The notes beneath the pieces are model-generated. The model saw only the letters and a list, made by a program, of their open reading frames with translations. It ran no database searches and was not told the DNA's origin. From Candidatus Cloacimonadota bacterium (GTDB taxonomy: Bacteria > Cloacimonadota > Cloacimonadia > Cloacimonadales > Cloacimonadaceae), in assembly GCA_012522635.1 (NCBI GenBank), contig JAAYKA010000036.1:1-50964 (forward strand): a DNA stretch of 50,964 bases. Direction: 5' to 3'. Shown piece after piece: positions 44,566 to 50,964 of this stretch (the first letter of the stretch is position 1; each line of letters begins with the position of its first letter). A program made the position numbers and the translations under genes.

Positions 44566-45648
44566 ATGGTTTCACTGCTTTTCAAAATGATAGGTTTTTG
44601 GCTGATGAAACACATCGGCTTCCCGCGTATTTTACCCGTAAGCTATACTGTCAGCTTGCTTTATAGCTGCAATTCCCGCTGCAGCACCTGCAATGTTTGG
44701 AAAAAGAAAGCGCGCAATTTCAGCGTTGAAGAATATGCCAAAACCTTCAAAAAAATAGGACGCGCTCCATATTGGATAACCTTCAGCGGCGGTGAGCCTT
44801 TTTTACGACGTGACATCACCGAAATTGTGACCGCGATTTATCAAGCCTCGCGCCCGCGCATCATTAATATTCCCACAAATGGAATTCTCACCTCCACCAT
44901 TGTGGAAAAAACCGCTGCCATCGCGCGTGCCTGCCCCAAAAGCCAGATAATTATTAACATTTCCTTGGACGGCTTGGAAAGCCAGCACGACGAAATTCGC
45001 AACGTTCCCGGCAACTACAAAAAAGCCCTTTCCACTCTCAAGCGTTTGAAAGCCTTGCGCATCAAAAATCTCGCCGTGGGCATCCACACTGTGATTTCGC
45101 GCTTCAACGTGCACAGTTTTCCCGCCATCGCCAGCGGTTTGATGCGTTTGGAACCGGATTCCTACATCACTGAAATCGCTGAGGAACGGGTGGAACTGGA
45201 TACCATGGGGCTGCAAATCACGCCCAGTCTGGTGGAATACAAATCCGCCATCGACTACCTGATTCACAGCATCAAAAACACGCGCTACAAGGGCATGAAC
45301 AAGATTACCATGGCGTTTCGGATTGAATATTACAACCTCGTGAAGCGCATCATGAGGGACGAGCGCCAGGTTTTGCCCTGCTATTCCGGAGTTGCCTCAG
45401 CGCAGATATCGCCTGATGGAGACCTCTGGAGCTGTTGCGTGAAGGCAAATCCCTTGGGAAACCTGCGCAAAAACAACTATAATTTCCGCAAAATCTGGTT
45501 TGACCGCGAAGCGGTATTGGAGCGCCGCAGCATCCACAAAAAGGAGTGTTGGTGTCCTCTGGCAAACGCTGCCTACACAAATATGCTGATGGATTTACCC
45601 ACGCTCACTCGCGTCTTTTGGCGCAGCATGATAAAATGGTGGAATTAA
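44566..45648 (+). CDS. Radical SAM protein with SPASM-like C-terminus
   Basis: A 360-residue radical SAM enzyme. Cluster cysteines are C35, C39 and C42 (CNSRCSTCNVW), preceded by a hydrophobic N-terminus (MVSLLFKMIGFWLM) that may lie on the membrane. FSGGEPFLRRDI is the SAM-contact motif. The C-terminal 80 residues have five cysteines (CYSG, SCC, CWC), a pattern like twitch/SPASM domains holding an extra cluster. Start ATG 44566 follows GGAG; a GTG at 44554 overlaps that site. It lies 16 bases after the glycosyltransferase and five before the propeller protein. The substrate is unknown. Confidence 0.85.
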   Translation: MVSLLFKMIGFWLMKHIGFPRILPVSYTVSLLYSCNSRCSTCNVWKKKARNFSVEEYAKTFKKIGRAPYWITFSGGEPFLRRDITEIVTAIYQASRPRIINIPTNGILTSTIVEKTAAIARACPKSQIIINISLDGLESQHDEIRNVPGNYKKALSTLKRLKALRIKNLAVGIHTVISRFNVHSFPAIASGLMRLEPDSYITEIAEERVELDTMGLQITPSLVEYKSAIDYLIHSIKNTRYKGMNKITMAFRIEYYNLVKRIMRDERQVLPCYSGVASAQISPDGDLWSCCVKANPLGNLRKNNYNFRKIWFDREAVLERRSIHKKECWCPLANAAYTNMLMDLPTLTRVFWRSMIKWWN

Positions 45649-45652
45649 AATA

Positions 45653-47032
45653 ATGATTACCCTGCAAAGTAAGTTTTCCCGGCCTCCGCAGAGCATTTGC
45701 GAGCTTCAAACCTCCAAGGATGGTCGTTATGGCTGGTTTCTCTGCGCCGCGCATGAAGAAAACGACGTGGCTCTCGAAGAAATCATGGCGATGGTAAAAC
45801 TGGAAATAATGGCAGCCAAAGTGTTGGAAATAGGAAAGATGGAAATCGAATCCTGGCTGAAAACCTTTTTCCACGATTTCCATTGGAAGCTTCATGCCAG
45901 CCTGCGCCGCACAGAACTCCGCGAAAAAGGACTCTCCCTCTTTTTTGCCGTGAGCTTTGATCACGACATCTATTTTGTCCAATTCGGCCGTATTTTCTGC
46001 GTTCACACCGAAGGGAAAAAGCTGAAAAGCATCGGCAAAAACTGGAAAAACCACCACATTCAACCTCTGCGCGGATTGAATCTTTTAGGTTTGCTGGATG
46101 AGGATATCCAGGTCAAACCCCAAAAATTCCGTTTGGACGAAAACGAAATCCTGACAGTTCTTCCGGGCAGAATTGCGGAAAACGTCTGTGGCGGCAATGC
46201 CGACGCCTCCAGCCTGAGACCTTTGATTGAATCCTTCCAAAACGCCAGCCCCGCTCTGTGGCTGATTCTCAAACATTCAACCGCTTTGGAAAAACCCCGC
46301 AAACGCCGTTTCACAAAGCTGGAAATCAGCACCCTCATCCTGCTTTTGGGCACGGTTGTGGCAATTTTATATATGGCGCTCGGAGGCAGGGGTGTTGTGG
46401 AACACGCCTTCATGCGCGTCCGTTTTTGGGTAACCGGAAAGACTCAGCCCAAAACCGCCCAAATTTTCGAAAACATCGGAAAAGCGGTCAATACTCCCGC
46501 CCGCTCCATCGAGCTGAATGTGGCTTGGAGTGTGGATTTACCGCAAAAGATTACCGCCGCCCCCGCTTTCAACAAAAATACAGTGTACGTGGCAAGCGGA
46601 AACACTCTTCGCGCCTACAAATCCGGCAACAATGACCCGCTTTGGGAAGCCAATTTTGATGCCCAAGTCACCAGCCTTTTAAAAACGGTTTACAGCCTTC
46701 AGGCGGGCTTGGAAAATGGCAAAGTCTTGGGTTTGGACCAACAGGGCAGCATCATCTGGGAAAAAGAAATCCAAGCCAAGATGATGGACAGCACCGGACT
46801 CAAACCCATCGAGATTACCCAAAGCCAGGATATGCGCCTGGATAAAAGCGTTACTCTCATCCCGCAAAAACACGGTATTGCCGTGCTGGACAATCACAGC
46901 GGCAGCATCATGGATGAGTTTGCGCTGGCAAAAGAGCTTGAATTCATCTCCAGCTACGACCTCCAAAACCGCTGTCTTTACTTGGCAAGTGGAAACTCAC
47001 TCATCCGATTGGATTTGAATATCACAAATTGA
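45653..47032 (+). CDS. Membrane protein: PP2C-like N-terminal part, one helix, PQQ-like propeller
   Basis: A 459-residue protein with three parts. Residues 1-210 are probably cytosolic and weakly resemble a PP2C phosphatase (GLSLFFAVSFDHDIYFVQFG, LGLLDEDI, DENEILTVLPGRIAENV), but the metal-binding aspartates are not visible, so a pseudophosphatase is likelier. Residues 223-243 form one membrane helix after a basic stretch. From 280 on there are beta-propeller repeats of PQQ/Trp-Asp type (NTVYVASGNTLRAYKSGNNDPLWEANF, ENGKVLGLDQQGSIIWEKEI), probably periplasmic. I do not know this combination from a named family. Its stop overlaps the DUF4159 start. It could be a one-helix sensor. Confidence 0.65.
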   Translation: MITLQSKFSRPPQSICELQTSKDGRYGWFLCAAHEENDVALEEIMAMVKLEIMAAKVLEIGKMEIESWLKTFFHDFHWKLHASLRRTELREKGLSLFFAVSFDHDIYFVQFGRIFCVHTEGKKLKSIGKNWKNHHIQPLRGLNLLGLLDEDIQVKPQKFRLDENEILTVLPGRIAENVCGGNADASSLRPLIESFQNASPALWLILKHSTALEKPRKRRFTKLEISTLILLLGTVVAILYMALGGRGVVEHAFMRVRFWVTGKTQPKTAQIFENIGKAVNTPARSIELNVAWSVDLPQKITAAPAFNKNTVYVASGNTLRAYKSGNNDPLWEANFDAQVTSLLKTVYSLQAGLENGKVLGLDQQGSIIWEKEIQAKMMDSTGLKPIEITQSQDMRLDKSVTLIPQKHGIAVLDNHSGSIMDEFALAKELEFISSYDLQNRCLYLASGNSLIRLDLNITN

Positions 47033-47703
47033 TGAAACGCAAGATATTAGCTCTGTTACTGCTGTTTTTTGCAGCCACGCTTGTTGCCGTGACGGGAAAT
47101 GTGTCCCGCACTGGATTTGCACGGCTGCAATATGATGGTGGGGGAGACTGGTATAACGACCCCGAAGTTTTGCCAAACCTGTCGCGCTTTGTAAATTCCA
47201 CTCTGAACACGAATTTTCCCCTCGACCAGGGCGTGGTAAAAGCAAGCGACGCAAAGCTTTTCGAATATCCCTTTGTTTATCTCACGGGTCATGGAAATAT
47301 CCGCTGGGACGACCGTGAAATCGAAAATCTACGCCAATGGATGTTGCGCGGTGGATTTTTATATGCTGATGACGATTATGGCATGGATGCTTCCTTCCGG
47401 CGTGAAATCAAACGCGTCTTTCCTGAATATGAACTGGTGGAACTCGACGGCACTTTCCCTCTGTTCACCTGTTTTTTCGATTTTGGCGCCGGCCTTCCCA
47501 AAATACACCAGCACGACGAAAAACCGCCCCAAGCTTTTGGGATTTTCGACGAAAATGGCCGCCTCATGTGTTTTTACACCTACGAAACCAACATCAGCGA
47601 CGGCTGGGCAGACCCCGACACCCACAAGGACCCGCCCGAGCTGCGTGAAACCGCGCTGCGCTTTGGCTGCAACATCATCTACTATCTGCTGACCCGGGGT
47701 TGA
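47032..47703 (+). CDS. DUF4159-type exported protein
   Basis: A 223-residue protein with signal peptide (MKRKILALLLLFFAATLVAV) and the DUF4159 pattern: FARLQYDGGGDWYNDPEVLPNL, YPFVYLTGHGNIRWDDREIENLRQWML, RGGFLYADDDYGMD. The last piece resembles a glutamine-amidotransferase-like fold without its catalytic residues. The domain is often seen beside aerotolerance (Bat) and MoxR genes, not found here. ATG 47032 overlaps the upstream stop (TTGATGA). Function unknown. Confidence 0.82.
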   Translation: MKRKILALLLLFFAATLVAVTGNVSRTGFARLQYDGGGDWYNDPEVLPNLSRFVNSTLNTNFPLDQGVVKASDAKLFEYPFVYLTGHGNIRWDDREIENLRQWMLRGGFLYADDDYGMDASFRREIKRVFPEYELVELDGTFPLFTCFFDFGAGLPKIHQHDEKPPQAFGIFDENGRLMCFYTYETNISDGWADPDTHKDPPELRETALRFGCNIIYYLLTRG

Positions 47704-47704
47704 G

Positions 47705-48457
47705 ATGCGCATTTGTGTGGTTTCGGATGTACATCTAAAATACGCGCCCTGGGACGCCGCCGACCGGGAAAACGCCCGCGCTTTCCAATCTTTCCTGAAA
47801 GAATCTGTGGGTAAATACGATTTGCTGGTGCTGAACGGCGATATTTTCGACCTCTGGTTCGATTGGAAATCCCTCATCATCAAGGAATATTTTCCCGTTT
47901 TACACCGCTTGGCGGAACTGAGCGAAAACGGCTGCAAACTCGTGATGATTAGCGGAAACCACGATTTTTGGTTCAACGACTTTTTCAGTAAACACCTGAA
48001 CGCCATCGTCCGCGACCAATCCCACGTGATAAACGCGGATGGAAAAAAGATGTATTTCACGCATGGCGACCTTTACACATATAACGATATACGCTACAAA
48101 ATCTTACGCGGCTTAATCCGCCTCCGCATCAGCAAGGGGATTTTTTCTTTATTCCACCCGGAATTTGCTTTGCGTCTGGGCGCCAAACTCTCTCGTTCCA
48201 GTCGCTTCCGACAGGTTCCTGCCCTCATGCAAAGAAAAAAGAGTGAAGGCTTGGAGCATCACGCGAGTTATAAGGTCAAGCGTAAAGGTTATGACATCGT
48301 CTGCATGGGACATTCCCACAAACCCGAAATAATGCGGATGGACAGCGGAGTTTACGCCAACAGCGGAGACTGGACCCGCCACCGCAGCTACCTGGAAATA
48401 ATCGATGGCGAAATCAGCCTCAAATATTATCATGAACAAGGAGATAAACCATGTTAA
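47705..48457 (+). CDS. LpxH-like metallophosphoesterase
   Basis: A 250-residue calcineurin-type phosphoesterase, most like UDP-2,3-diacylglucosamine pyrophosphatase (LpxH), which makes lipid X in lipid A synthesis. All metal-binding motifs are visible: D8 and H10 (SDVHLKY), D46 ([11 protein letters not shown]), N85-H86 (GNHDFW), THGDLYT and GHSHKPE. The FDLWF and GNHDFWF stretches favour LpxH over general phosphodiesterases. It overlaps the cyclophilin gene by seven bases. No other lpx gene is in the window. Confidence 0.82.
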   Translation: MRICVVSDVHLKYAPWDAADRENARAFQSFLKESVGKYDLLVLNGDIFDLWFDWKSLIIKEYFPVLHRLAELSENGCKLVMISGNHDFWFNDFFSKHLNAIVRDQSHVINADGKKMYFTHGDLYTYNDIRYKILRGLIRLRISKGIFSLFHPEFALRLGAKLSRSSRFRQVPALMQRKKSEGLEHHASYKVKRKGYDIVCMGHSHKPEIMRMDSGVYANSGDWTRHRSYLEIIDGEISLKYYHEQGDKPC

Positions 48458-49311
48458 AAACCTATCAGAAGATTGCTCTGGTGATGCTGATGATGGCTTT
48501 CAGTCTCAGTCTGCTGAATTGCCAAACCAATGGATTCAAGCGCGCCGGAGAGGTCAAAGAGGAGATTAAAGTGAAACCTGAAGTACCACCCAAATTTGCC
48601 ACCATTGTTACAAACCTGGGAGAAATCGAGCTGGAACTCTGGCCAAACCTGGCTCCCAAAACCGTGGAAAACTTCCTCAAACTTGCCGGGGAAGGCTTCT
48701 ACGATAAAACCTATTTCCACCGCGTTATCCCGGATTTCATGATTCAGGGCGGTGACCCCAACACCAAGGATGATGACCGCAGCAACGACGGTCAGGGAGG
48801 CCCCGGCTACAAATTTGAAGACGAATGCTATGGCGCCGGCGAGCAGGTTACCGGAGAGGTGAAAGACGAAGAAACCGCCATCTTGATTTGGACCGAGGTC
48901 ATCATTCCCTACATGCAGACCGCCAAAGACCCCCAAAAGGATATCTTCGACATCGTCCAACAGGTGCAAATCCAAAACGGCCCCGAGCCCATTTATGGCA
49001 AAACCGTTGAATGGTATTTGCAGCGCACCGGCCGCCGCGAACCTTTATACAAGCAGATTCTCCTGGCACCCGTGCTCTATTCCTACATCTGCATGGCAAA
49101 TTCCGGCCCCAACACCAATGGCAGCCAGTTTTTCATCGTTACCAAAAAGCCCGGAACCCCTTGGCTGGACGGAAAACACACCGTTTTTGGCAAGGTTCTT
49201 TCAGGCATGGATGTGGTGCATGAAATCGAAAGCCTGCCCCGCGATAAAAACGACAATCCCCAGGTTGGAAACCAAGCCTTTATCAATTCCATCCAGTTGG
49301 ATAAAAAATAA
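48451..49311 (+). CDS. Cyclophilin-type peptidyl-prolyl isomerase lipoprotein with insertion
   Basis: A 286-residue exported cyclophilin. The signal peptide ends in LLNC (C24), so it is probably a lipoprotein. The cyclophilin core is split: [21 protein letters not shown] and [16 protein letters not shown] come first, then [29 protein letters not shown]. About 75 residues (roughly 130-205) separate FEDECYG from the next core strand, where normal family members have a short loop. AAGGAG precedes the ATG. It is the second exported isomerase in this window. Confidence 0.92.
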   Translation: MLKTYQKIALVMLMMAFSLSLLNCQTNGFKRAGEVKEEIKVKPEVPPKFATIVTNLGEIELELWPNLAPKTVENFLKLAGEGFYDKTYFHRVIPDFMIQGGDPNTKDDDRSNDGQGGPGYKFEDECYGAGEQVTGEVKDEETAILIWTEVIIPYMQTAKDPQKDIFDIVQQVQIQNGPEPIYGKTVEWYLQRTGRREPLYKQILLAPVLYSYICMANSGPNTNGSQFFIVTKKPGTPWLDGKHTVFGKVLSGMDVVHEIESLPRDKNDNPQVGNQAFINSIQLDKK

Positions 49312-49351
49312 ACCTTTTCCCGGAATACGCTCCACGCCAATAGCTTGGAGA

Positions 49352-49364
49352 CTTATAATAATCT
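49352..49364 (+). promoter_or_regulatory. Candidate -10 promoter region of the small-protein/ZIP operon
   Basis: CTTATAATAATCT contains TATAAT at 49354-49359 and is identical over 13 bases to the element before ribH (42654-42666). The matching -35 position holds TCCACG, a poor match. Confidence 0.4.
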
Positions 49365-49407
49365 CTTTTTTTGGCAATCGCTGAAGCGTCATTCCATCTG
49401 ACCTCCT

Positions 49408-49444
49408 ATCCGGATTTTTCCGAATTAACCCGGGAAATCCGGAT
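49408..49444 (+). promoter_or_regulatory. Leader hairpin before the 66-residue protein gene
   Basis: ATCCGGATTT (49408-49417) pairs perfectly with AAATCCGGAT (49435-49444). There is no T run, so it is not a terminator. It ends 32 bases before the ATG at 49477 and would lie in the leader of that transcript. Confidence 0.5.
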
Positions 49445-49476
49445 GGGCGGGTCAAGTCCTATAAAACACTGGAGAC

Positions 49477-49677
49477 ATGATGAAAGCCGTTTTTACTTAT
49501 GATGATGAACAACTTGGCAAGAGCTATATTGTGATTCCCAAAATCCGTGAAATAAGCAAGGTTTTGGGCAATGTGGTGTTAACTTTCGACAATGGTGACA
49601 AACGCACTCTGGATGTGGATGACGCCAACGCCGTAATCCAACAAATGTTGGAAGTTATCGAGAAATTCTACGCGTGA
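49477..49677 (+). CDS. Small cytosolic protein of unknown function
   Basis: A 66-residue acidic protein without signal or membrane segment. Two beta hairpins (SYIVIPKIREISKVLGNVVL, TFDNGDKRTLDVD) and a final helix (ANAVIQQMLEVIEKFYA) can be read. GGAG precedes tandem ATG codons at 49477 and 49480. It overlaps the ZIP transporter start by four bases, so the two are coupled; a role in metal handling is only a guess. Confidence 0.6.
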   Translation: MMKAVFTYDDEQLGKSYIVIPKIREISKVLGNVVLTFDNGDKRTLDVDDANAVIQQMLEVIEKFYA

Positions 49678-50471
49678 GCTGGCTTCCAGAATCAAATCCC
49701 ATCCTGCTGGCTCTGCTGGGCACAGGCTTCACCTGGTTTTTAACCGCGGTGGGCGCCGCTTTTGTGTTCTTTTTCAAATCCATCAAACCCTCCGTGATGG
49801 ACACCATGTTGGGTTTTGCCGCCGGTGTGATGATTGCGGCAAGTTTTTGGTCTTTGTTGGCTCCAGCCATCGAACTGAGCGGTGGCAATCCCCTCCCGGC
49901 TGTAATCGGCTTTCTTTTGGGCGGCGCTTTTCTGCGTTTGATTGATGTTTTGTTGCCTCACATTCACAAAAAGGACGGCGAAGACCACCCCGAAGGTTTG
50001 AAAACCCCCTGGGGAAAATCCACCCTCATGTTTTTGGCGGTCACTCTTCACAATTTCCCTGAAGGTCTGGCTGTGGGTGTGGCTTTTGGAGCGGCGGCTT
50101 CCGAAATGCCTTCAGCCTCGATGGCTGGAGCGCTTGCGCTCACCTTGGGCATAGGCATTCAAAATCTGCCCGAAGGAGCGGCGCTTTCCATCCCGCTTCG
50201 CCGTGAAGGTATGTCGCGCGGGAAAAGCTTTTTCTGGGGTCAATTCTCCGGCATGGTGGAACCCTTGGGCGGCCTTTTGGGCGCTGCCATGGTAATGGTG
50301 GCTCAACCCGTTATGCCATATACACTTGCCTTCGCCGCTGGCGCCATGATTTTTGTGGTTGCGGAAGAAGTTATCCCCCAATCCCAAAGCGGTGAACACT
50401 CACATCTTGCCACGCTGGGCGTGATGCTGGGCTTTGCCGTGATGATGCTCTTGGATGTGGCTCTGGGTTAA
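49674..50471 (+). CDS. ZIP family metal transporter
   Basis: A 265-residue inner-membrane importer of Zn2+ and similar ions, of the GufA/ZupT-like group. It has about eight hydrophobic helices. The metal-binding helices carry HNFPEGLAVG and QNLPEGAALS, and a His-containing loop (DVLLPHIHKKDGEDHPEG) links two helices. Start GTG 49674 overlaps the stop of the small gene. It complements the CDF exporter at 14646-15533. Confidence 0.92.
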   Translation: MSWLPESNPILLALLGTGFTWFLTAVGAAFVFFFKSIKPSVMDTMLGFAAGVMIAASFWSLLAPAIELSGGNPLPAVIGFLLGGAFLRLIDVLLPHIHKKDGEDHPEGLKTPWGKSTLMFLAVTLHNFPEGLAVGVAFGAAASEMPSASMAGALALTLGIGIQNLPEGAALSIPLRREGMSRGKSFFWGQFSGMVEPLGGLLGAAMVMVAQPVMPYTLAFAAGAMIFVVAEEVIPQSQSGEHSHLATLGVMLGFAVMMLLDVALG

Positions 50472-50492
50472 TTTTTCCCTTTTCCGCGCCAT

Positions 50493-50623
50493 CCTGCCCG
50501 CCTCCTTCTTGATTCCAACAGAGCAGCCACACGTGTCCCTCCCAAAAGCCCCCCGATAAAAGCTCGGGAGGGTCAGCAGGATCAGTAAAGGAAGAGCAGA
50601 GCTGAAATCAAGAAGGAAGCAGG
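50493..50623. repeat. Imperfect 131-base palindromic element
   Basis: Nested inverted repeats: CCTGC/GCAGG (50493-50497, 50619-50623), TCCTTCTTGAT/ATCAAGAAGGA (50503-50513, 50607-50617) and CCCTCCC/GGGAGGG (50537-50543, 50566-50572). The innermost CCCGA/TCGGG stem competes with the last pair. It resembles dispersed palindromic elements, but no second copy is seen in this window. Confidence 0.6.
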
Positions 50624-50799
50624 AAAGGGGTTGGAGTCCGGGATTTCCCTACCAAGGTGTTCGGTGAATTGAGCAAACATTTCCTTCATTTCTGTATCAT
50701 TCCTGAAAAAGACTTCAAAATGGTCTCCGGAAGTTGAGTTTTTTTGCTGAGCTAATCATTCACATCTTTGTAAATGGGGTCATCCATGCATAAAATTAC

Positions 50800-50829
50800 T
50801 TGACAAAAAAGTGTTTGTTTTGTTTATAT
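50800..50829 (+). promoter_or_regulatory. Candidate promoter near the right edge
   Basis: TTGACA at 50800-50805 and TTATAT at 50824-50829 are separated by 18 bases in AT-rich sequence. Direction is plus; the gene it serves is probably outside the window. Confidence 0.35.
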
Positions 50830-50964
50830 GAGTTTAGGTGAAAAAAGCCATAAGCATTACGCCGTGGTGCTCATGGCAAAACCTGCCGGATTGACTTCAA
50901 AGAAACGCAGCTAAAAGTTTTAAAGCGGCCAAAGCGATAATCGTTTGAACTCTTTATGATTAAA

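Larger units (their letters stand above)
50472..50964. other. 493-base right-end region without a recognised gene
   Basis: The region holds the imperfect palindrome at 50493-50623 and a candidate promoter at 50800-50829. On the minus strand a 57-codon open stretch (50582-50755) lacks a start with ribosome site and looks like a remnant at most. The promoter would serve a gene beyond the window or the 28-codon open frame at 50828, which has no ribosome site. Confidence 0.6.

Noticed and set aside
50582-50755. Minus-strand open stretch of 57 codons
   Set aside because: No start codon with ribosome site near its beginning and no recognisable family; at most a gene remnant.
50850-50940. Possible c-di-GMP (GEMM-like) riboswitch at the right edge
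   Set aside because: GGCAAAACC and ACGCAGC resemble pieces of that RNA, but the tetraloop stem and receptor do not pair, and the window ends before a gene.

Overview
The window comes from a Gram-negative, anaerobic, amino-acid-fermenting bacterium of the Fibrobacterota-Chlorobiota-Bacteroidota (FCB) superphylum. The best guess is Cloacimonadota (Candidatus Cloacimonas-like). The sequence shows BamA, a TonB-ExbB-ExbD-receptor operon, PorV/PorQ-like proteins and secreted proteins with FlgD-like type IX sorting tails, which is an FCB outer-membrane signature. It also shows 3,5-diaminohexanoate dehydrogenase and lysine 2,3-aminomutase, the lysine-to-butyrate/acetate fermentation known from Cloacimonas and Fusobacterium. 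The taxon is inferred from gene content, not from a marker search. No rRNA, tRNA, CRISPR array, phage or insertion sequence was recognised. Coding density is high, with many 4-50 base overlaps between neighbouring genes.

Layout. 1-10509 (minus strand): the start of a probable AddB-like nuclease, then an isoprenoid and envelope block (ispF, an enlarged GlmS-like amidotransferase, ispD, a radical SAM protein, bamA), then queE overlapping an electron-transfer flavoprotein alpha gene that carries a ferredoxin domain. 10670-15533 (plus): an orphan exported protein, then kdd, kamA, a KamB-like ATPase and a cation-efflux transporter. 15589-17361 (minus): a periplasmic parvulin isomerase. 17626-20029 (plus): an L,D-transpeptidase followed by a cobalamin/metal-type binding lipoprotein and permease without an ATPase gene.

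20427-34745 (minus) is the most distinctive part. A likely operon runs from a TonB-dependent receptor through ExbB, two ExbDs, TonB, a 1031-residue secreted protein and a PorV-like protein to a large secreted protein, and ends at a clear terminator. A second paralogous secreted protein follows with its own promoter and a near-copy of that terminator. 35415-42540 (minus) holds metabolic genes (purM, a small membrane protein, aspartate aminotransferase, pta, glyS) plus a second PorV-like protein and a PTS IIA-like protein. 42709-49311 (plus) is a compact run: ribH, nusB, a glycosyltransferase, a radical SAM protein, a membrane protein with a PQQ-like propeller, a DUF4159 protein, an LpxH-like phosphoesterase and a cyclophilin lipoprotein. 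49477-50471 holds a 66-residue protein and a ZIP metal transporter.

How it fits together. Lysine would be converted by KamA and, after steps encoded elsewhere, by Kdd. Crotonyl-CoA reduction needs an Etf such as the one here, and Pta can turn acetyl-CoA into acetyl phosphate for ATP. The points most worth a second look are: a KamA that lacks all four structural zinc cysteines of the clostridial enzyme, a GlmS-like protein whose catalytic Cys lies at residue 33, the TonB/PorV/sorting-tail operon with Ca-loop-like motifs shared by several of its products, the unassigned glycosyltransferase to DUF4159 operon, and three intergenic repeat structures (20111-20189, 35179-35226, 50493-50623). All family assignments were made by reading motifs; no database search was run.
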